Source: JAKQHY01 sp034429475 (GTDB lineage Bacteria; Chloroflexota; Anaerolineae; B4-G1; SLSP01). Taken from it: a stretch of 56,047 nt of DNA. The position numbers were made by a program, and so were the translations under genes. The notes under the pieces were generated by a model. It saw only the letters and a list, made by a program, of their open reading frames with translations. It was not told where the DNA came from and searched no databases. The stretch spans positions 1 to 56,047 of the forward strand of contig DAOUGD010000135.1 of assembly GCA_034429475.1 (NCBI GenBank), read 5' to 3'. Positions 50,829 through 56,047 of the stretch are shown here, piece by piece (position 1 is the stretch's first letter; every line of letters begins with the position of its first letter).

Positions 50829-52694
50829 ATGAGAGAGGGGGAATTTTTAGACTATTGGGCGCGTTCCGAGCGTCCACTGCTCACCGACGGCGCGATGGGG
50901 ACGATGTTGCACACGCGCGGTATCTCGCCGCAAGCCTGCTTTGACGGCCTGAACCTGACCCGTCCGGCGTTGGTGGCGGAAATTCACCATGCCTACATTG
51001 AGGCCGGCGCGCAGATCATCCTGACCAATACCTTCAGCGCGAACCGCTACAAACTGGCCGCGCACGGGATGGACATGCAGGTGGACGCCATCAACCGCGC
51101 TGGGGTGGATTTGGCGCGCCGCGTTGTGGCGGCGTCGTTCAAGGACGTGCTGGTGGCGGGGGACATCGGCCCGTTGGGCGTGCGGCTGGCGCCGTATGGC
51201 CGCGTAACCAAGGAGCAGGCCCGCGATGCCTTTGTCGAGCAAGCGACGGCCCTGGTTTCTGCTGGTGTTGACCTGATCGTGATTGAAACGTTGAGCGACC
51301 TGGTGGAAATGCAGGAAGCTATCCAGGCCGTCCAATCCGTGAGCGACCTGCCCATCGTCGCTTCGATGACCTTCACCCGCGACGACCGCACCCTGCTGGG
51401 AGACTCCCCGGCGAAGGTGGCGCGGCGGCTGTGGGAGGCAGGCGCCGCTGTTGTCGGCGTGAACTGCTCCGGCGGCCCCGTGCAGCTCCTGCGCCTGCTG
51501 CGGCAGATGCACATCGCCGTCCCGGAAGCGCGGCTGTGGGTCAAACCCAACGCCGGGTGGCCGGAGGAGGTCGCCGGGCGGATTATGTACCCGGCGACGC
51601 CGGAGTACTTCGGCGAGTACACCTGGGCCTTCGCGCAGGCCGGCGCGCAGATGATCGGCGGCTGCTGCGGCACGACGCCGGAACACATCGCCGCGATCCG
51701 CGCTGCGCTGGACGCCGGGCCGCCCGCCGGCCCTGCGCCGGCCCCATTCTCCGTCCCGGTGCAGCCCGCCGGCGCGGACCTCGCGCCCGACCGCCCCTCG
51801 TGTCTGTCGCAGATTTGCATGGAGGACACCTTCGTCGTTGCCGTGGAGATGGACCCGCCGCGCGGCCTCTCCACGAAGAAGCTGCTGGCCGGCGCGACGC
51901 TGCTGGCCGAGGCCGGCGCGGACGTCATCAATGTGGCCGACAGCCCGATGGCGCGGATGCGGATGAGTCCCTGGGCCGTGTGCAGCATCATTCAGGCGAA
52001 GGTCGGCATCGAGACGACGCTGCACTTCCCCACACGCGGGCGGAATCTGTTGCGTGTCCAGGGCGACCTGTTGGCCGCGCACGCGCTGGGCATCCGCAAC
52101 GTCTTCGTGGTGATGGGCGACCCCACGTCTATCGGCGACTACCCCGAGGCGATGGACAACTACGATCTGACCTCCACCGGCCTGATCAAGTTGATCAAAG
52201 AGGGCTTCAACGCCGGGGTGGATCACGCCGGGGCCGACATCGGCCAGCCGACGACGTTCTACGTGGGGGCCGCGCTCAACCTCACGCCCACCGATCTGGC
52301 GCACGAGATCAAGCTCACGCGGCGCAAGGTGGAAGCGGGGGCGGACTTCTTCCTCACGCAGCCAGTCTACGACCCGGCGGCAGCGCGCACCTTTTTGGAC
52401 GCCTACGCCGCCGCGCACGGCTCGCTGACGCCGCCGGTGCTGGTGGGCATCCTGCCGCTCTACGGCGTGAAACACGCGCGCTTCCTGCACAACGAAGTCC
52501 CCGGCATCAGTATCTCGCCGGAAATCTTTGCGCGGCTGGAAGCAGCGGGCGACGACTCGCCGCACGAAGGTGTGCGCATCGCCGTGGAGTTGATCGCGCA
52601 GATGCGGGAATGGGCGCGCGGCGTGTACATTATGCCGGCGTTTAATCGGTATGATTTGGCGGCGGAAGTGGTGGAGGCGTGTAAGCAGGGGTAA
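50829..52694 (+). CDS. Bifunctional homocysteine S-methyltransferase / 5,10-methylenetetrahydrofolate reductase
   Basis: 621 aa from ATG 50829 (GGAGGGAGG upstream). The N-terminal Hcy-methyltransferase barrel (about 1-295) has the zinc cysteines Cys213 in GVNCSGG and Cys279/Cys280 in GGCCGTT. A short Pro/Ala linker follows, then a MetF domain (about 330-621) with VAVEMDPPRGLS, NVFVVMGDP, FFLTQPVYD and VLVGILPLYG. The reductase makes 5-methyl-THF. The methyltransferase domain probably uses another donor such as S-methylmethionine or betaine-like compounds, or works with the folate product. Fusions of this order are known in other bacteria. It follows metE in the same direction. Confidence 0.93.
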   Translation: MREGEFLDYWARSERPLLTDGAMGTMLHTRGISPQACFDGLNLTRPALVAEIHHAYIEAGAQIILTNTFSANRYKLAAHGMDMQVDAINRAGVDLARRVVAASFKDVLVAGDIGPLGVRLAPYGRVTKEQARDAFVEQATALVSAGVDLIVIETLSDLVEMQEAIQAVQSVSDLPIVASMTFTRDDRTLLGDSPAKVARRLWEAGAAVVGVNCSGGPVQLLRLLRQMHIAVPEARLWVKPNAGWPEEVAGRIMYPATPEYFGEYTWAFAQAGAQMIGGCCGTTPEHIAAIRAALDAGPPAGPAPAPFSVPVQPAGADLAPDRPSCLSQICMEDTFVVAVEMDPPRGLSTKKLLAGATLLAEAGADVINVADSPMARMRMSPWAVCSIIQAKVGIETTLHFPTRGRNLLRVQGDLLAAHALGIRNVFVVMGDPTSIGDYPEAMDNYDLTSTGLIKLIKEGFNAGVDHAGADIGQPTTFYVGAALNLTPTDLAHEIKLTRRKVEAGADFFLTQPVYDPAAARTFLDAYAAAHGSLTPPVLVGILPLYGVKHARFLHNEVPGISISPEIFARLEAAGDDSPHEGVRIAVELIAQMREWARGVYIMPAFNRYDLAAEVVEACKQG

Positions 52695-52699
52695 GGGAA

Positions 52700-52748
52700 A
52701 AACAAAAAGCCCCGTAAGGTTCTTCAAACCTTGCGGGGCTTTTTGTTT
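52700..52748. terminator. Bidirectional intrinsic terminator
   Basis: A 22-bp stem with one G-U pair, AAACAAAAAGCCCCG... on the left and its mirror CGGGGCTTTTTGTTT on the right, has a 5-nt loop. T runs on both strands serve the convergent genes on each side. Confidence 0.93.
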
Positions 52749-52760
52749 ATGCCTGTAGGC

Positions 52761-55700
52761 TCAATTCCTGAGCGTCAATGGCAGGAAAATTTTGTAATCG
52801 GTGCCCGTGCCCGTGCCGCTCAAGGCCACGTTGACGGTTGCCTCGTCGCCGTCGTCCGATTGGAGGGTCAGGTTGGCCGACTTGGCGCCTGTGCTCGCGG
52901 GATCGAAGGCGACGTAGACGGTGTGCGTGCTGCCGGTCGTCAGAGTGACCGCGCCCCCGCCGCTCACGATGACGAAGGCCGTGGGCGCGTTCCCGGTCAG
53001 CGCGATGCTGGTGATGTGCAGGGCGGCGCTGCCGGTGTTGGTGATGATCACCGCCTGCGATACGGTTGGCCCGGCGGCGATGTCCTGTTCGCCAAAGGCC
53101 AGGCTGTTCGGCGCAACGACGATCTCGCAGTCAATGCCCCGCCCGCTCAGGACCACCGGAATGGAGGGGGTGTCGCTGTCGTCCGATGTGATGGTGAGGA
53201 CGGCGCCTTTGTCGCCCGCGCCGGTGGGGTTGAAGGCGATGTCAAGCGTGCGTGTGCTGCCGGGTGTCAGGGTGATCTCGCCGCTGTCGGTCACAGCGAA
53301 TTCGCCGGCGTCGCCGGAGGGGGTGACGGCGCTGATGTGCAGGTCAAAGTCGCCCGTGTTGGTGATCGTCACCCGCTGCGCCAGCGTCGGCCCGGCGGCG
53401 ACCGCCTGCTCGTCAAAGTCGAGGGCGGTAGGAACGACCAGGATGTCGGCCGGCATCGGCTGGTGGATGGCGAAGGGCGAGAACGCATCCACATCCATCA
53501 CTCGTATAGACTGCGGATTGCTGCCGCACAGCCGCCCGTCGGTTCCATAGCTCGGGTCGCGCGTCAACATGGTATCCCACGCGCCGGTCCACCGGTAAGC
53601 TTCCATGGAAGTACACTGCTGGCCGCCGGGAATCTCGCCGCTCAGATAGTAGAAGGTGATCGTCGCATCCCGCCCGGTGCTGAGGGTGGGGGTGATGAGA
53701 GTGCAGTGCCGCACGGCGTCGCCGGACGTCACGCCCGCGCAATATCCGTTCGCCGTGTCTGCGATCTGGGTGCTGCCCAGATTCTGGCCGTTGGCATTGA
53801 GGATCAGCCCGCCCGCCTTGGGGAAAGCGACGTCGCTGCTGTCGTTTACCGACTTAATTTGGTGATAGGTGCCGCCGGTGTGGAGATAATCCCCCGTGAG
53901 AACGAACTCATAAGGCTCGTAGGGGGCGTAGAAATGGCCGCCCGCCAACGTCAAGGCGCCTTCGATCCGCAGGTCGTGAGCGGAACCGACAAAGCGCCCG
54001 TTGGCCTGGTAGATATTCCCTGTGACCGTCAAGTCGGTGGTCGGGGTGATCGCGCCGGCGTACTGGTATATCGCGCTGCCGGCCAACGCTGTGTTGGCCG
54101 CGATCCGCGCTCCGTCGAGCGTCACGTCGGCGGCGGCGACGTACAACCCGCCGCCGCCCTCGGAGTTGGCGGTATTGTGAGACACCTGCACGCTGTCCAG
54201 CGTCACGACGCCATATTGTATATACATGCCGCCGCCGCCATAGTCGGACACGTTGGCGTTGATCTCCCCGCCGCTCACGGTCAGCGCTGCCTCGCCCTCC
54301 TCGACGAATATCCCGCCGCCCTGGCCCCCGGCCGTGTTGCTGATCACCTGCGTCCCGTTCAACGCCACAGGCGCCCAGCGGACGAACACGCCGCCGCCGC
54401 GGTGGGACATGTTGCCGATCACCCGCGTTCCGCTCAGCGTTACGCTGCCTTCCTCTACGTACACCCCGCCGCCTTCATAACCGGCTGCGTTGTAGCCGAT
54501 CTCGCCGCCGCTCACGGTCAGCGCAGCGTCGGCCTGCGCAACGTACACCCCACCCCCTTGATATTCGGGGGCTGTGTTGCTAAGCACCTGCGTCTCGTGC
54601 AGCGCGGCGCGGCCCTGGTTAAGGTATATCCCCCCGCCTACGGCGGCCGCGTTGTCGCTGATCACTCCACCGGTCATAGTCAACGCAGCGGTAGGCAGAT
54701 CAACGTACACCCCGCCGCCCCAGCCGCCAGCGGTGTCGAGCAGCGTATTGCTGAACACCTGCGTCCCGGTCATCACGGCGGCGCCTTCGGCAATATACAC
54801 CCCGCCGCCGTGGTTGCCGGCCACATTATCGCGGATCTCCCCGCCGCTCATAGCCAACTTTGCCGTATCAACGCTCACATAGATCCCCCCGCCCTGGGAG
54901 GCTGTGTTGCTGAACACGTCCGTGCCGTTCAGGGTTGCGACGCCATAGTCTACATACACCCCGCCGCCGTCATTGTCGGCCACGTTGCCAAACACTTGCG
55001 TCCCGATCAACGTGGCGCTATCCTCCACAAATACCCCGCCGCCGATGATGGCGCTATTGCTGAATACTTGCGTTCCACTCAATGTCGTGTTGGCCGCGGC
55101 GACATATACCCCGCCGCCGCCACCTTGGGGAGCCACGTTACTGAACACCTGCGTTCCCTTCAGCATCGCGCGGCCCTGATGGATGAATACCCCACCGCCG
55201 TAATAACTGGCCTCGTTGTCGAAAGCCTGGACCTCGTTCAACGTTGCGCTACCTTCGTGGATATATAACCCACCGCCTTTGCCGAAGCCACCGCTGGCGG
55301 TGTTGTTCACGAGCCATACATTGTCGAGAGACAGCGTGCCGGCGCTCCAGATGCCGCCCCCAGATGCGCTGTTGACGCCAGAATCATAAGGCGCGTACCC
55401 ATCGCGCACGGTCAGATCGGTGATGGTGACGGCGACGCCGCTGTTGATGTAGAACACCCGGTAGAGGCCGACCCCGCTCACAGCCAACTGCTCCGCGCCC
55501 AGCCCGATGATCGTCAGATCGCCGGTAATGGCGGGCAGTGAGTCCGTCAGAAAAATCGTCGCGCTGATGCCGGCGCCGAAGGTGATGGTGTCGTGACCGG
55601 CGTTGCTGTTGGCGTTCAGGATCGCCTGACGCAAGCTGCCCGGCCCGCTGGCATACGTATTGGTCACGGTGTAGGTGGCCGCGCGGACGTAAAGCGAGTT

Positions 55701-55778
55701 CCCGCCCAAGGCCCATAACAAAGCCAGGGTCAATCCCATTGCCAAAACTGCTGTGAAACACAAACGTCGAATTTTCAT
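52761..55778 (-). CDS. Secreted beta-helix repeat protein with two choice-of-anchor D (ASH-like) domains
   Basis: 1005 aa; AGGAGG before ATG. A signal peptide (1-34, ending near VRAA) is followed by a polymorphic-outer-membrane-protein-like cap (SGPGSLRQAILNANSN). A right-handed beta-helix spans about 95-590 and is built from about 16 imperfect repeats of 26-36 residues with the core GGGVYV and GTQVFSNTA. A linker domain with four cysteines (about 640-760) follows. Two ASH/choice-of-anchor D immunoglobulin-like domains lie at about 775-880 and 885-990 (LDFDEQAVAAGPTLAQRVTI; LAFGEQDIAAGPTVSQAVII). The last residues are IFLPLTLRN. It is probably an extracellular surface or adhesion protein. The repeat blocks are near identical at DNA level in places, so copy number could vary. 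Confidence 0.82.
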   Translation of the reverse strand: MKIRRLCFTAVLAMGLTLALLWALGGNSLYVRAATYTVTNTYASGPGSLRQAILNANSNAGHDTITFGAGISATIFLTDSLPAITGDLTIIGLGAEQLAVSGVGLYRVFYINSGVAVTITDLTVRDGYAPYDSGVNSASGGGIWSAGTLSLDNVWLVNNTASGGFGKGGGLYIHEGSATLNEVQAFDNEASYYGGGVFIHQGRAMLKGTQVFSNVAPQGGGGGVYVAAANTTLSGTQVFSNSAIIGGGVFVEDSATLIGTQVFGNVADNDGGGVYVDYGVATLNGTDVFSNTASQGGGIYVSVDTAKLAMSGGEIRDNVAGNHGGGVYIAEGAAVMTGTQVFSNTLLDTAGGWGGGVYVDLPTAALTMTGGVISDNAAAVGGGIYLNQGRAALHETQVLSNTAPEYQGGGVYVAQADAALTVSGGEIGYNAAGYEGGGVYVEEGSVTLSGTRVIGNMSHRGGGVFVRWAPVALNGTQVISNTAGGQGGGIFVEEGEAALTVSGGEINANVSDYGGGGMYIQYGVVTLDSVQVSHNTANSEGGGGLYVAAADVTLDGARIAANTALAGSAIYQYAGAITPTTDLTVTGNIYQANGRFVGSAHDLRIEGALTLAGGHFYAPYEPYEFVLTGDYLHTGGTYHQIKSVNDSSDVAFPKAGGLILNANGQNLGSTQIADTANGYCAGVTSGDAVRHCTLITPTLSTGRDATITFYYLSGEIPGGQQCTSMEAYRWTGAWDTMLTRDPSYGTDGRLCGSNPQSIRVMDVDAFSPFAIHQPMPADILVVPTALDFDEQAVAAGPTLAQRVTITNTGDFDLHISAVTPSGDAGEFAVTDSGEITLTPGSTRTLDIAFNPTGAGDKGAVLTITSDDSDTPSIPVVLSGRGIDCEIVVAPNSLAFGEQDIAAGPTVSQAVIITNTGSAALHITSIALTGNAPTAFVIVSGGGAVTLTTGSTHTVYVAFDPASTGAKSANLTLQSDDGDEATVNVALSGTGTGTDYKIFLPLTLRN

Positions 55779-56047
55779 TTACTTTGCCTCCTGTTCAGAT
55801 TAATGTGTGAAAACCCATGCTGCAAAACATCCCGCCTTCATTGACTTTCGCCGGCAATGAAGGAAAGACACACAAAAAACGGTCAATCCAACATTTTCAC
55901 GACACGAGTGTATTTAACGCTTCACAATTTTACCACACGTTTTCTATTGAGGGGATATCCGCCAGGGCTATCGCATTTGACCACGTCCGGCAACTGAATA
56001 CGGCCTAAGGGCCGGGGATAAAAGGGATTTTTGTGGCGGGGCGCAGC
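55779..56047. other. Non-coding leader and flank of the beta-helix gene
   Basis: No convincing gene is seen. On the minus strand TGGTAAAAT (55935-55927) is a possible extended -10, giving a leader of about 140 nt. CGGCC/GGCCG at 56001-56014 makes a small hairpin. The sequence is AT-rich around 55860-55950 and runs off the window. Confidence 0.35.

Noticed and set aside
52731..55268. 845-codon plus-strand frame opposite the beta-helix gene
   Set aside because: The regular repeats of the minus-strand protein create a repetitive shadow; the minus strand has signal peptide, Shine-Dalgarno and known domains.
55817..56008. 63-codon plus-strand frame near the window end
   Set aside because: No ribosome site, AT-rich leader region of the divergent gene, no similarity recognised.
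1..56047. tRNA, rRNA, prophage or restriction/defence genes
   Set aside because: Gaps were read on both strands; no cloverleaf-like or rRNA sequence and no defence or phage structural cluster was found. The baseplate-J-like protein is single and membrane-anchored.

Overview
This 56 kb window reads as chromosomal DNA from a GC-rich bacterium, most likely a member of the Chloroflexota (Anaerolineae-like). That is an inference from the gene content: a full-length one-subunit pyruvate:ferredoxin oxidoreductase, a clostripain-type lipoprotein, paired deoxynucleoside kinases, many large GAF-rich histidine kinases, a baseplate-J-like membrane protein and a secreted beta-helix protein ending in a hydrophobic LPLTLRN tail. 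No rRNA, tRNA, CRISPR array or prophage was seen. One intact insertion sequence is present.

Layout. 1-290: non-coding, a chain of hairpins and then short-period repeats. 295-9511 (+): free-standing GyrA C-terminal propeller, C11 peptidase lipoprotein plus a separate copy of its C-terminal domain, M1 aminopeptidase, dihydropyrimidinase-like hydrolase, COG4741-type nuclease. 9521-15800 (+): CHASE4 histidine kinase, XdhC factor, cupin, HI0933 flavoprotein. 15924-23808 (+): a tight six-gene operon alternating two deoxynucleoside kinases with two histidine kinases, then an AlaX editing protein and a degenerate metallo-beta-lactamase-fold protein, closed by a strong terminator. 23875-30170: small membrane protein (-), MltG, small membrane protein, an odd histidine kinase with no ATPase domain, and a REC-PAS kinase. 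30176-33526: DUF711 protein (-), cytidylate-kinase-like protein (+) behind a long, apparently folded leader, and the IS. 33627-42596 (-): NifJ, two acetyltransferases, GT-C glycosyltransferase, DeoC, unknown membrane protein. 42704-46046 (+): adenylate cyclase with a periplasmic CXXCH haem motif, VWA lipoprotein. 46110-48100 (-): RuvX and baseplate-J-like protein. 48401-52694 (+): MetE and a homocysteine methyltransferase/MetF fusion, together a methionine and one-carbon module. 52761-55778 (-): secreted beta-helix protein.

Two non-coding signals stand out. First, almost every non-operonic gap carries a short tandem array of 7-, 8-, 9- or 10-nt units. The arrays come in several sequence families, each site keeps its own period, and most sit just upstream of a start codon. 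Some run into coding ends or supply the ribosome binding site. Second, the leader of the cytidylate-kinase-like gene (about 31490-31704) can be drawn as a three-way junction. The 5' strand of its closing stem can alternatively pair with the Shine-Dalgarno region, which is the layout of a translational riboswitch. It matches no class I recognise. Several promoters here are extended -10 boxes (TGnTATAAT), two of them almost abutting the start codon.
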